From: Phialophora verrucosa
Taxonomy: Eukaryota > Ascomycota > Eurotiomycetes > Chaetothyriales > Herpotrichiellaceae
DNA: 64,000 nt
Assembly (NCBI GenBank): GCA_002099365.1
Contig: MSED01000013.1
Span: 372,001-436,000, forward strand
Direction: 5' to 3'
Part shown: positions 12,200 through 23,800 of the stretch, piece by piece
Numbering within the stretch: position 1 is the stretch's first letter
How the letters are laid out: every line of letters starts with the position of its first letter
The notes under the pieces: generated by a model
Database searches by the model: none
Told to the model about the DNA's origin: nothing
What the model saw: the letters and a program-made list of their open reading frames with translations, nothing else
Program-made: the position numbers and the translations under genes

Positions 12200-14723
12200 A
12201 TGGCCGCCACTTTGCTTGGTCTCTTCGCGTTGCTCGCCGTGCCAGCGGCTGCAGACCTGTTCCCAGACTGTGCTCATGGACCCCTTGCAAACAACACTGT
12301 TTGTGACACGACCGCGTCGGTGGCAGAGAGAGCCAGAGCACTGGTTGATGCCCTGCACATCGATGAGAAGTTCAACTTGACGGGAAACACATCCCCCGGG
12401 GTGCCCCGGCTGGGACTCTACAGCTATCAATGGTGGCGTATGTTACTTACAGCTCTCCGGTCCTCTCTATGTACTGACTTCGGTGGCAGAGGAAGCACTG
12501 CATGGTGTTGCAAGCTCCCCGGGTGTGACATTCGCTCCCAAAGGAGACTACTCCTATGCGACTTCTTTCCCGCAGCCAATCCTGATGGGAGCGGCGTTTG
12601 ATGATGCCTTAATTCACGCCGTGGCCACTGTGGTCAGTACGGAAGCTCGAGCATTCAACAATGCCAACAGAAGCGGACTGGACTACTGGACCCCGAACAT
12701 CAACCCATACAAGTGAGCGCGATGCCTATACGATCTGTATACCACACACCGGGTACTTTATGCTGACCCAGAGGCTACAGAGATCCCAGATGGGGCCGTG
12801 GCCAGGAGACACCAGGCGAGGATCCGTACCACCTGAAGAGCTATGTTGCTTCTCTCATCAGTGGCCTCGAAGGCGGTGAAGACCCGAAATTCAAGAAGGT
12901 GATAGCCACCTGCAAGCATTTCGCAGCTTATGACCTGGAGGACTGGGGAACGACGGACCGCTACAACTTTGATGCACAAGTCAACACCCAAGAGCTGGCG
13001 GAATACTATATGCAGCCCTTCCAGACCTGTGCGCGAGATTCCAACGTTGGGTAAGTGAGACGCCAGCAGATGTTGAGGGCTCAACCACTGACATGTATAG
13101 CTCGATCATGTGCTCCTACAACGCGCTAAATGGGGTGCCGACCTGCGCTGATCCGTACATTCTTCAAACGATCCTAAGAGAACACTGGAACTGGACGGGT
13201 GAGGGCCAGTACGTCACCTCTGATTGCGACGCCATCCAAAACATTTACATGCCTCATGATTATACGGCGACACGAGAGCAGGCGGTCGCCGATGCACTGA
13301 AGGCGGGCACTGACCTCAATTGCGTAAGTGAAGCTGTCAAGCACCCACGTGCTGGAGGTACTGACGTGGGGTTAAGGGCACATACTACCAGACGCATCTC
13401 CCAGTCGCGTACGATCAGGGCCTCTTCAACCAGAGCGTGATTGACCAGGCATTGATTCGTCTCTACTCGTCGTTGATCAGGCTCGGATATTTCGATCCTG
13501 CGTCGGCAACGCCGTATCGATCTCTTGATTTCAGCAACGTGTCTACTCCCACTTCGGAGGCACTTGCGCTCAAAGCCGCCGAGGAGGGTATCGTCTTGTT
13601 GAAGAACGACGGGATTCTGCCTCTGTCATTACCCTCTGGCAGAAAGACCAACATAACGTTGCTCGGTGGGTGGGCAAACGTCACCACTCAACTGCAAGGC
13701 AATTACGCTGGTGTAGCACGGTTCCTCCACGCGCCGCTCTACTCCCTGCAGCAATTGTCAAACGTCAACGTTCAATACAACAGCAACCAGAACAGCATCC
13801 AGTTCCCTACCACGGGCAACTGGGAACAACTGATCACCGCCGCTGAAAACACCGATCTCATCATCGTGGCTGACGGGATCAACAACAACGACGAGAGTGA
13901 AAGCAATGACCGGTACGATATCAGCTGGGCACCTGGCAAGATCGACCTGATCAATCAGATCGCCACCCTGGGCACGCCGCTCGTCATCCTCCAGTTCGGA
14001 GATCAGCTGGACAACACGCCGTTCTTGAACAACCCCAACATCTCAGCCATCCTGTGGGGAGGATATCCTGGGATGGCAGGAGGCGACGCCATCGTCAACA
14101 TTCTCACCGGGAAGACCAAGCCGGCCGGCCGATTGCCTGTCACACAGTATCCCAGCGACTATGTCAACCAAGTCGACATGACGGACATGAACCTGAGGCC
14201 AAACGCGTCGTCCGGCAACCCTGGAAGGACCTACAAGTGGTATGATAACGCAGTCCTGCCATTTGGATACGGCTTGCACTACACGAACTTCAGCGTGGAT
14301 GTCGTCGAGCCCAGCCAGACGACGTACAACATCTCGCGACTGGTCTCCAGCTGCAACCGGTCTCAGTATAAGTATCTCGACCTATGCCCGTTCGACTCGT
14401 TCCAGGTCAACGTCACCAACACCGGCACAGTGGCATCCGACTTTGTCACGCTCGGCTTCATCAGCGGCCAGAACGGCCCCAGGCCGTACCCGATCAAGGA
14501 GCTGGTGGCGTATCAGCGGCTGTTCAACGTCACCGGGCATTCCTCGCAGACCGCGACCTTGAACCTGACATTGGGAAGCCTTGCCCGTCGTGATGTGAAT
14601 GGCAATCAGATCTTGTATCCTGGGGATTATGGCTTGTTGGTTGATGTGCCGACGCAGGCGACCTGGAATTTCACCCTGAGCGGCAGTCCAGTGACGTTGG
14701 ATCAGTGGCCTCAAAGACCTTAG
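12200..14723 (+). CDS. Secreted GH3 exo-1,4-beta-xylosidase
   Basis: Five exons: 12200-12437, 12490-12712, 12781-13050, 13101-13323 and 13377-14723. They join in frame to 766 residues. The first 18 residues (MAATLLGLFALLAVPAAA) form a signal peptide. The GH3 N-terminal barrel has the xylosidase markers YSYQWW, EALHGVA, NPYKDPRWGRGQETPGEDP, CKHFAAYDLE and VTSDCDAIQNIY; the Asp of TSDC, about residue 285, fits the nucleophile. The C-terminal GH3 sandwich (LLKNDGILPL, WGGYPGMAGGDAIVNIL, GRLPVTQYP) is followed by a fibronectin-III-like end. Many N-glycosylation sequons are present. It releases xylose from xylo-oligosaccharides outside the cell. It is divergent from a sugar porter with XlnR-like sites between. 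The last intron ends in an unusual TTAAG acceptor, chosen for phase. Confidence 0.95.
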
Positions 14724-15606
14724 ACCGTGGCCACTGCCATGTAGATTTGCCAACCACGCGTACAGAGCACGTCCTGTAGAGGTGTAGACTGGGGGAAGTA
14801 GGAGTGGTTTCCTCGCCGTGCCAAAGAGGTGATATCACTCACTCCCGCACATAGCACACTTATATGTCTATCTACTTGAACACATCCTTAGATCCTTGGC
14901 CCCCCTGACCCCGCACTTTGCTGTCCTCGTAGCTTAGCGGCCATTCAACGTCTCGTCAGTCACGTCGGCGTTATTGCACGTCCCTATCCTCGTTACCCTC
15001 GCCCACATCAAATCAAGATCATATCATATCAAGGGGTACAGCCTTGCCTGAGCTGGGCCTACATCTGTGAGTACACTGGTCTGATACAGTAACCCCCTGT
15101 GATTTCTTTGCGTCTAATTTCCGAAGTCTTTCAGAATACGAGCGGGGCAGACACCCGTCGCCTTGCCTGCCGTCTCTACCTTTACCTCACCTTTGCCTGT
15201 CACCTCCACAGTGAATATCCCCAGTAAACACTAACATCACGTCGATCGTTGTTGTCCCTTGTCCTGGCCCAGACTCGGCCTCCTTGCCCGACCAGCACGA
15301 CTTACGTGGCTTGCCTGACTTGCCCCCTTAGCTAACTTGCCCGACAACTCTCCCCAGCCTACCGCCAAGTTGCCATACGCATTTCTTCACCCCTCAAGAA
15401 TCGGACAACTCAGCCCGTCCACTTTTCTGACACGACATACGCCTGGCAAGACGAATCTGGGGCAGGAGGACGCTTCAGTAATCGAGACGGCACGGCACGT
15501 TGCGGCACGGCACGAAACGAAACGCAGCGAGGCGCAGCGACGAGGCTTCAATCCATGACGCGCGTCTATCCGTCTACATCGGCTTGTAGGATACTGTGTA
15601 ACAGAG

Positions 15607-15624
15607 CCCCCCCCCCCCCCCCCC
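15607..15624 (+). repeat. Poly-C tract (18 C)
   Basis: An uninterrupted run of 18 C, prone to length variation and to sequencing error. Confidence 0.9.
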
Positions 15625-16127
15625 GACTTACATCGTCTCAACTCATCTCGTCTCGTCCACATGAACTCAGTTAGAGGATCTGACTCCGGCTCCTGATTCG
15701 AGCTTTAGTGGTGGTCATCGAGATCAGTAAGGACGACGTCACCGCGTCTTATATCGACGATACATTCCTCCACCCTACACGAACTTCACTCAATCTCACC
15801 CTACCTGAGCGGCACGGCACGGCACATCTTCCATTCGAAGAAGCCTTACCCTGCTTCCCATCCAGCCTAGCAAGTAGTAGTGAGAGTTATACCGCCAGAG
15901 TAAGTGGTTGAGTCAACTGACGCCCCCCAGAACCAATCTTCAAGCACCTTAGCACCTTCCCTCCCCCCTCACGTCCGTTCGATATTGATCAATCGCTCAT
16001 CACCTCGCAGTCGACTTGAAGTTAGGGCACTGCCCGACTCACCCACCTTATAAGGCAAGGCACAAACGACACACCACGCGCAATCAAGAGTCAAACCTAG
16101 CACGACCAGACACCACGCCACACGCCA

Positions 16128-16185
16128 CACGACTCACGACTCACGACTCCCGAACCACGACTCCCGAATTACGCATCACGACTCG
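16128..16185 (+). repeat. Degenerate CACGACTC tandem repeat
   Basis: Repeated CACGACT(C) units with small variations, including CCGAACCACGACTCCCGAA, over about 58 bases in the leader of the SPRY gene. Confidence 0.7.
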
Positions 16186-16443
16186 ATTGGACCAGAACAC
16201 GGCACTGACCGGCAAAGAGACTTCGGTTGGGCTCGCTCTTGTCCTTGTGCATTGAATCCGCGCCTGAGAACTCATGATACTGTAATCACACTTTGGAATT
16301 CACGCCTACAGTCGGATTGGTTCGGGCCATAGGCTGTACGTCTGTACTTGGCAAGACGGAGTGCTCTTTTCCACTTACCGATATCTTACGCCCCGACGCG
16401 ATCAATACGCCTCTCCGCTGGGCAATATTCCTCTCAGTTCCCG

Positions 16444-16506
16444 AGACGCCCTTACACTATCAATACATCTTCACGCCTAGCAAGACGCCCCTTGCACTAT
16501 CAATAC
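16444..16506 (+). repeat. Direct repeat pair ending CACTATCAATAC
   Basis: Two near-identical copies of about 23 bases (16444-16466 and 16483-16506), each running from AGACGCC to ACTATCAATAC. Confidence 0.75.
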
Positions 16507-16685
16507 GCCTGTCCACTCACCGATACACACCTTCACGCCTTCATCCTGCTACATTGTCTATTGTCGGTTGATCAAGATTCAAGCCTATACACCTACATCA
16601 CCTACGGCCAAGGCTGTTCGATTCTAATACACACCACACACCCTACACCATCCATTCTACAGAACGCCACAATCCACCATTGATA

Positions 16686-17858
16686 ATGGGCCTGTTTAAA
16701 TCCCTAAAGGGCAAGATCGAAGTCGGGACAGACAACCAGAATCGAGAAGAGTACTTATCTCCCTCTGGCCCACCGCCGTCCCATCGTCACCGAGGACGGA
16801 AAGAGACAGACAACGACTTCATCCCACCATTGGGTCCACCGCCTTCGTATCGCGGTCAAACCCACGTTGACGACGCCGAAGAATATGCCCCTCCTCGTGG
16901 ACCACCACCATCTCACAACCGTGGAGCCGGAGACGATTTCGTTCCCCCCTCAGGCCCTCCGCCATCCCACAACCGCCAAGGAGAAGACGACTTCCTGCCC
17001 CCTCCAGGTCCACCTCCTTCCTCTCAATCATCCAACCCGCCACCTTACCACGACTGGACCATCATCCCAGACACGGCGCTCCTACCGCCCCCTCCCCCGC
17101 TCCCCCAAGACTACTCTCCAACCAACAACGCGACCTACGACTCCGCGGCCCGGGCCCATGAATGGTGCGCCCGCAACCCCGTGTACACGCCGTCCCGCCC
17201 GTCTCATGAGCTCCACCTCCTCGTCAACGCAGGGCATATCACGCTAGAAGCACCGCCCGGCCCGTTGAAACGCCACGTCGCCACGTTCCAGCACACCTCG
17301 CCCACGACGTGGCGTGTGGGCACGAACAAGAACCAGCAGGACGCCATCTTCTTGTCTTCTGTACCTCTTTATTTCGCGAGCGCGGATAGCCCGCTGCTCA
17401 CAGGCCAGCCCAAGACGATCTATTTCCAGATCCACATCCGCAGGATTCAAAACGACAATTCAGGCATCGCGATAGGGTATGCCGCGAGGCCTTCTCCTCC
17501 GTGGCGGTTACCGGGGTGGCATCGCGCGAGTATCGGTGTGCACGGGGACGATGGACGACGATTCGTCAACGATCCGTGGGGAGGGCGGGAATTCGTGTCC
17601 GCGTTCCGAGAAAACGAGACCATCGGCATCGGCATGAGGTTTGAGGCGCAGGAAGCGGGCCGGGGGAGGGTGAAGACGAGAGCGTTCGTGACGAGAGACG
17701 GGACGGAGGACCAGCGGTGGAGTTGGGACATCGAGGAGGAGAGGGACGAGCGAGATGAAGGTGTTGGCGGCCTGATGGGCGAGGGTGATCTGTACGCTGC
17801 TATTGGAGTCTTTGGCGGAGTCGAGTTTGAGGTGACATTCGGGGACAGCGTCAGTTAG
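16686..17858 (+). CDS. SPRY-domain protein with proline-rich N-terminal repeats
   Basis: Single exon of 390 residues. The start is the first ATG in frame, as the two codons before it are TTG and ATA. Residues 21-113 contain five roughly 20-residue repeats with the pattern acidic-Phe/Tyr, Pro-Pro, GPPPS(H/Y), ending in a PPPY motif near 118-121. From about residue 180 there is a SPRY/B30.2-like region: a WRVG strand, YFQIHIRRIQND, an IAIGYAARP strand, IGVHGDDGRRF, and a terminal YAAIGVFGGVEFEVTFG. Fungal Ear1/Ssh4 SPRY proteins use PPxY motifs to recruit the Rsp5 ubiquitin ligase. This protein lacks their membrane segment, so a soluble adaptor role is only inference. No introns. Confidence 0.75.
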   Translation: MGLFKSLKGKIEVGTDNQNREEYLSPSGPPPSHRHRGRKETDNDFIPPLGPPPSYRGQTHVDDAEEYAPPRGPPPSHNRGAGDDFVPPSGPPPSHNRQGEDDFLPPPGPPPSSQSSNPPPYHDWTIIPDTALLPPPPPLPQDYSPTNNATYDSAARAHEWCARNPVYTPSRPSHELHLLVNAGHITLEAPPGPLKRHVATFQHTSPTTWRVGTNKNQQDAIFLSSVPLYFASADSPLLTGQPKTIYFQIHIRRIQNDNSGIAIGYAARPSPPWRLPGWHRASIGVHGDDGRRFVNDPWGGREFVSAFRENETIGIGMRFEAQEAGRGRVKTRAFVTRDGTEDQRWSWDIEEERDERDEGVGGLMGEGDLYAAIGVFGGVEFEVTFGDSVS

Positions 17859-20800
17859 AGGGGGCAGATGAGCCAAATGCCGAGAGATCATATCATGTTT
17901 ACAGCCGCAGCCACACCTCCTCTTTCAAACAAGCACCTGGAGGCCGTAAAGGGAGAGCCAAATCCAATACTGAATACCGAATATCGAAGGGGTACACGAC
18001 TTCGCGTCTGGGTAGCCAAAGACCCTACATGGATGCATGTATTCAATTCGAGCCTTGCCGCTCCCGTTTCGATCTCCGAGCGTATCGGTAACTGCGCAGG
18101 CTCAAAGGGCGGTGCGGTTCAGATTCAAGTCCTTTCGCATGGTCCTACACGGTTAGACAATTCTGGCTCTGTCAAGCGCAGCTGGGTCAGCCTGCCTTTT
18201 TGCGGCCATCGAATCAGAAGGCTGCTGAGCGCGATGGCACCAATGGAGTCTCAAGCGCCACACGGACCTCCTACGCATTATAGCACCCTCCAAGAGATCG
18301 TTGTGCAGTCTGTTCTCACGAGTCGAGAGATGGGTGTATCACGACAGCAATTCCTCCCTCATACATATTTGTACTGCGGCGCCGCATGCCGGTGCTCCAC
18401 TCTTCAAATTTTTATCACCAGTCTCTCCTCCCGCCGTTGCGCAATAGTCCTAAGTCCAAGTGACGAGTCGCCGCCGATTCGCCCCATAGGAATACGAGCG
18501 CGTCTGTTAGGACCGTAGAGGAAGCATAGCAACGGTTGATGTGGCTCAGTCCATAAACTCGATCATTCGACTATTCGAACTCGCTCTGGCCAGGGCTGCG
18601 GCTGATGTGGTGTCACTGACTGCTATTCAGGACCAGCTGGGAGCTTGCGCGCAGTCGTCGTTTACCGTGGATTCGATGGACTCGCGGAGACTTGTGCACT
18701 ACTTGGTGGTCGCGTGGGTAATGATCATGCTGGAATAGAGGACTCTATGTCTTCGAGCGCGCCAGAGACGGGCCCGACGTTCGTGGGGTCAAGGTTTCGA
18801 GGAGGAAGGGAGAATCTAAACTCGCAGCCTCCGAGGAATGCGCAGAGCGCTGGCGTGAGATTTCCGCTGCGGTAGCATCTGGTTGGAGGCAGGGAAGATA
18901 CGCTCGGTCCGGGTCACTTCGCCCGACGGGGTCCGGGTCCTTTGACATAGCCGTAGCACCGGGACTTTTCTCTGGCTTCATGTAGATGTGAGTGCCAATA
19001 TTATCAGATTCATGGTCGGACAGGTGTCAGAGCCAGTCTTGCGCTGGCCCTGTTACCCGATTCCGTATCTTTCTCCTCTCGGAATGGCCTGGCTTATAAG
19101 CGGCATTTTTAGCGGAGCGGCAGGACGGCGGGAGTAACCTTGCTAGACAGTTAGTTCGTCTGAGCGCTGTTTCGACCAAAAGTCTGATCTGATCTCTGGG
19201 AGCTCAAATTCTGTATTGAATGTTGGATTGTTCGCTCTGAGCGTGTCTGAGGGAAGGGTCGCTATTGGAAGGACCGGAGCGAGTCGTACGCAGGCTGCTA
19301 GGACGTTGGGTTGTCGAATATCCCTCAAGATCTCAAGTGCTACGAGCGACCTATAGACGCAGCGAAAATGGCTCCGGGGGAGCTTGTCAGCGAACAGGAG
19401 GTGACAGCCACATTGGTTCACAAAGGTAGGAACGGCCGCTGCCATGAATAGGAAACGGAAGAAGTCGGCACCGAATCGCAACTGTCTCTGAAATCGCTTG
19501 CACAGAGCTGGCACGTCAAATTGTGGGATATCCCTCCTCTTTCCTGAGCTCGGAACGACAGCATATCGTCAACCAGGTCCGGTTCTTGATCGAATACCCC
19601 CATTTGAAGTATTAGAGGAATTGGTAGGCTCGTTAGGGGAATGTGCGTGGGAAAGCAAGGTCGCTGAGTGTTGGATTCGTGTCGATTGAGAGCAACACGC
19701 AGCGCGGCAGGAGAGGTACGGGTTGTGTATCCGCAGAGAGTGTAGGAGCCGTTTCTAAAGTAGTGGACTTTTGCGTTAGCATACGACATAGCGGCATTTT
19801 GTATCTCCTCTCGGCCAACATCGGGGAGAGATTGTGCTGAATTTTCAAAGATATGTCAACTACACGCGCAATCGAGCGACTGCTGTGTATTGTTTGTTGA
19901 CTACCTGCTGAAAAGAAGGGCGAAATTCTCTCCCTGGGAGAAAGCAAAGGGAGCCAGCACACACTCACGCCGCGCGAACCCGGAAACTTCCACAGCATGA
20001 GACACAGCCTCCACTGGATTCCACGGGGCAACATCGGCCGCTCTAGCAAAGGTTGAGCGAGCTGTGGGCAAATCCACGCCCAATTGGATCGGAAAACCCA
20101 GCGCACATGGCAAGCTGCGACCTACAGATGCCACCCCAGCATTTGAACCGACAGGGAAGGACGGCAAGGAGTGAGAAGCTTGCACACGTGCAACCAAATA
20201 CCGCTGGGTCGAGTTGTTCTCTAGTGGGTTGGATGGCCAAAAAGCAAACATCACTCGACGTAAGCACCATCTGTAGATAGTTTATGATGGTCACACCGGA
20301 TCAGCGCTGCTTTAGACCCGAGTGAAGAACAGTATCCCTGCTTGAGACGTGCTGCGTAGGTCGCTACTGCTGTTGCGCTGGCTGGGCTGGGGCTCTGGAG
20401 AGTCGTATCTCCTCATCTTCGCACCACCACCACTCTGGATCGCCAACGTGCTAATCCAATGGTAGCGGCAGAAAATTTGGGTGCCGGCAGCCCTCGGTGA
20501 AAATCAGGCCTGGAAACATCCGGGTGGCGAGAAAACGCCCAAGGTGGTCTCCCAGCAGGATGGTCGCCAAGGACTGACAACGTCCCCCAGCGCCGGGCCT
20601 TCTAAGCGATGTTATTTGCCGGCAGATCAGAGACTTGTAGTCGGTCGCTAACCAGTAGGAGCGCCCTGCCCGAGAAGAACCTCTTTGCGAACCCTAGCGC
20701 TGGCGGCAAGCATCCCGCCGGAGGTTCCAGACTCCTCTTCACCAAACCTTCTCGAATGACTTGCATGACACGATTCTTGCAGCGCGGGCGATCTGTGCAA

Positions 20801-23800
20801 CAGGGCACAGCATAATGCAGGAACAAGCAGTTGGCCGTTTTGAGGAATGGCGTCAGGCCACGCCCGCAACGGGGGTGTCCATGTGACCGGTGATATCAGT
20901 GGGCAGTGGGGGTTTTTGGCGGCACGGCTGGATTTGGTCGAAGCGTGGAACTTGGTAACGTTCGGCAAGGACGGGAACGAAAGCGTGTCCTCAGATGTGG
21001 CATTTACACGTCCTGTGTGCTTGGTGAACGCGAGCTGGTAAGGTCGTTAGCTACACATTCTCCTAGTCCAGCTGCAGGTCATTCGGGGGTGCCAGCGAGC
21101 GGTGCAGCTGTCGAGGTCAGTGGCAACTCGACTCGATTCACCATCTTTATATCGGAGCGCGTGAATGCGGGTATTAGGCGTGGCATCTGGCGCGCCGCGG
21201 TCTTTTATGGGATGTAGGTTGGATCAAAGTTGAGTAGGGTGGAGGGGTCTCGCACTGGGGGGACTGCTTTGGGCATCCAGGGCTTGGGCCTTTGACAATC
21301 TGGGGGAAGACGATCTCGCTTCGGCCCGCACAAATGCACGTAATGATCTGTTCACTGGGGCCTAAGATCAGAGCCTTGGGCGGTCGTTGCTTCACCGCCA
21401 ATCTTGCGTCAGACCACGAGGCAGCTGTCCGAAGCCACAATGGCGGTGAAGCGCTCACCGGTCAGGTGAAGCCTTGCATGAACCAGCGATTGCAGATCAC
21501 CCAGCAGAACGAGGCTAGCCCGCGCCCCGACGCCGGTGTCTGAGAGATCACGGGTCCCTCGATGGATGTAAGGAAACTGTGCGAGTGCAATACGAGTTGG
21601 CAAGGGAGAAAGTGATCTTTTCAGGATGGTAGCACCGAGGCCGACGTGAGATTGAGGTGAGCGGCCGTTCAAAATGAGCATGGTTGCCGACGTCATCGCC
21701 AAGACGTTCTCACCGCAGCCTCTGTTGTGTTCCTCCAGCAAAACAACCCACGCTGTCATGTTGGATCTGTATCAACTCTTCCAGCCCCGGAGATGACGGC
21801 TTCAGGCACACAGGCCAGCTCTGGCACACGGCGAAGATCGCTCAGGCACGATTGGCAGCCCCGCGCTGGGACTTGTTTAGGGCGCTTGGGTAACAGTCTG
21901 CATCCCAATGCACTTCAACCGCGCTGGCTTCGGGGGGAAGTGCAGCCCTTGCTTCCGGCGAACTTGAAAGCTCTGCAACTTCATTCGCAGCTCTTCGACG
22001 TCTTGGAACTCGAGGCTGCGTGAATGGCTGCAGGCCCAACGTGTACATTCCTGAACAGGCGATTTTACACTTCCCGTATCGTGAGAGACTACTGGGGAAC
22101 CCGTGAGTGAATGCTCAATCATGTTCGAACATGTGGAAGTCGCAAGGAAATCCTACCACAGCCCTTGCAGGATTCGTGGACGTATACTGTCAACTCTATG
22201 ACCCGTCGAAAGGAACACTATTAACGGAGCACGCCGGGAGAGTCTTACAGGTGGTGGAAGTCATTGATCCAGTTGCACAGCCGTTTGTTCTTCGTGACGT
22301 TGGCACAGGAGATGGGGTTCGAGTTGGATCACAGGTCCGTATGCCAAATTGAGCAAGGACATCACGTCAGTTCAAGAGCATACCGTTTTGAAATCATGTA
22401 CCACGTCTTCCTGGATAGCCATTCTGTATGGGTCAATAACCGAGTCGTCAGCTCCTGAGTGGGAAATGTTGCCCAGAGTCGGCAGCATAGCAGGCCCTCG
22501 CATATGCAGCTGCTTTTGTGGCTTTGTCGCTCCAAGCGATTACAGGATTACGACATGAGGGGAGTATGCCCGTCAAACGAGGATGGAGGCTGTCAGCATC
22601 CATCGCCAGGCGCGGCTACCGTGTGAGATTTTGTTGAGGACTTGGAAGTGCCGGACACGGTCGATGCAGCATTCCAAAAAGGAAGTCCTGACAATACTCC
22701 AACTTCCACAAGCTAGAAAAGCTGTCGACCAGCCACAGCACCTTTCTCCAGAAAATGTGGAAGCAAGCGATACTCGTAGGAGATGCAACGCGTTGTCCAG
22801 CCCCTTGTAGGACTTTCAACAACGATCGGGGCCCTACTTCTGGGTATACGGCCGACTCGGGATCCACTTGGCTTTGCAAGGTGTTCGCAGTTCGGCTTCA
22901 GTTTGCTGAGCACGAAGAGGTAATGCTTACGTCGGTTTCCACGGTTTTTTTTTTCTGTTGGCATGTTCGACGTAGAATTCAGCTTCAGAAAGGCCTTACT
23001 CTCGCACACGCGGCGCAGCGACCTCCCAGAGCTACCGGAAAATATCTGCGGACAGCTGAAAATTCAGAGTGAGAGACGGACACGGGCTGATTGGGCTCGG
23101 AATCCGAACACACGCGAGGCGGCCAGTATTAAGAATAGGCAGCTGAGAAATGCTTGCTGCGCGATAAGCTGAACATGAACATGCAGCACGCACTCACGCG
23201 CAAGAGGGAAAGGTTTGATCGTCGCTTGACACTTGACACTTGACACTGACAGCCCGCAGCGGGCGGCGGCCAATTGCGCGATGGTCGGGGGGTGTTGTGG
23301 GGATGGATGATGCCAAGGGGCCCTAATGTCGAGGTAATGCAAACGCCACCAGGCCTTATGCACCGCGCCCTCCATCTCCCTTCGCTAAGCATGGATGAGC
23401 CCGGGTCGGTGCTTCGGCCAATGCGACAGAAGTGACATTGAAAGCTCGCGCGCTGCTCACGGTCGATTCGAGGATCAGTCTCGCCCAAGTCAGGTTTCGT
23501 AGCTACTGTGGTACATATTGACTCAACGCTCAACCTCCTGGTGGCGTGATCCCTGGAACGATCGGTCTGGGGGACATCTACCGTCTCTCGTGGCCCAGAC
23601 CGTGCAGTATGAACCAAGATTTATCCGTTCTCGCATGAATTCTGTCACGAGCTTGGAGCTGGTGGCGTCCGACACACACCAACAGGCTGTGGAAATGTCT
23701 ATCTCCGTCTCCACTGCTGTCATGAGGGCGGCACACGATAATCCTGTAGGACATAGTGGTAGGCTTGATGACTTCAGGAAGCCATCTTACTCGTACTCTT

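Larger units (their letters stand above)
14724..16685. other. Pyrimidine- and repeat-rich intergenic/leader region
   Basis: Almost 2 kb rich in C and CT/CAC runs on the plus strand, with a poly-C tract and several short direct repeats listed separately. ORFs here are low-complexity and repetitive. It may be promoter plus a long 5' leader of the SPRY gene; that is inference. Confidence 0.45.

Noticed and set aside
17868..18518. 216-codon open frame just after the SPRY gene
   Set aside because: No known motif, unnatural composition, and it starts within the expected 3' UTR.
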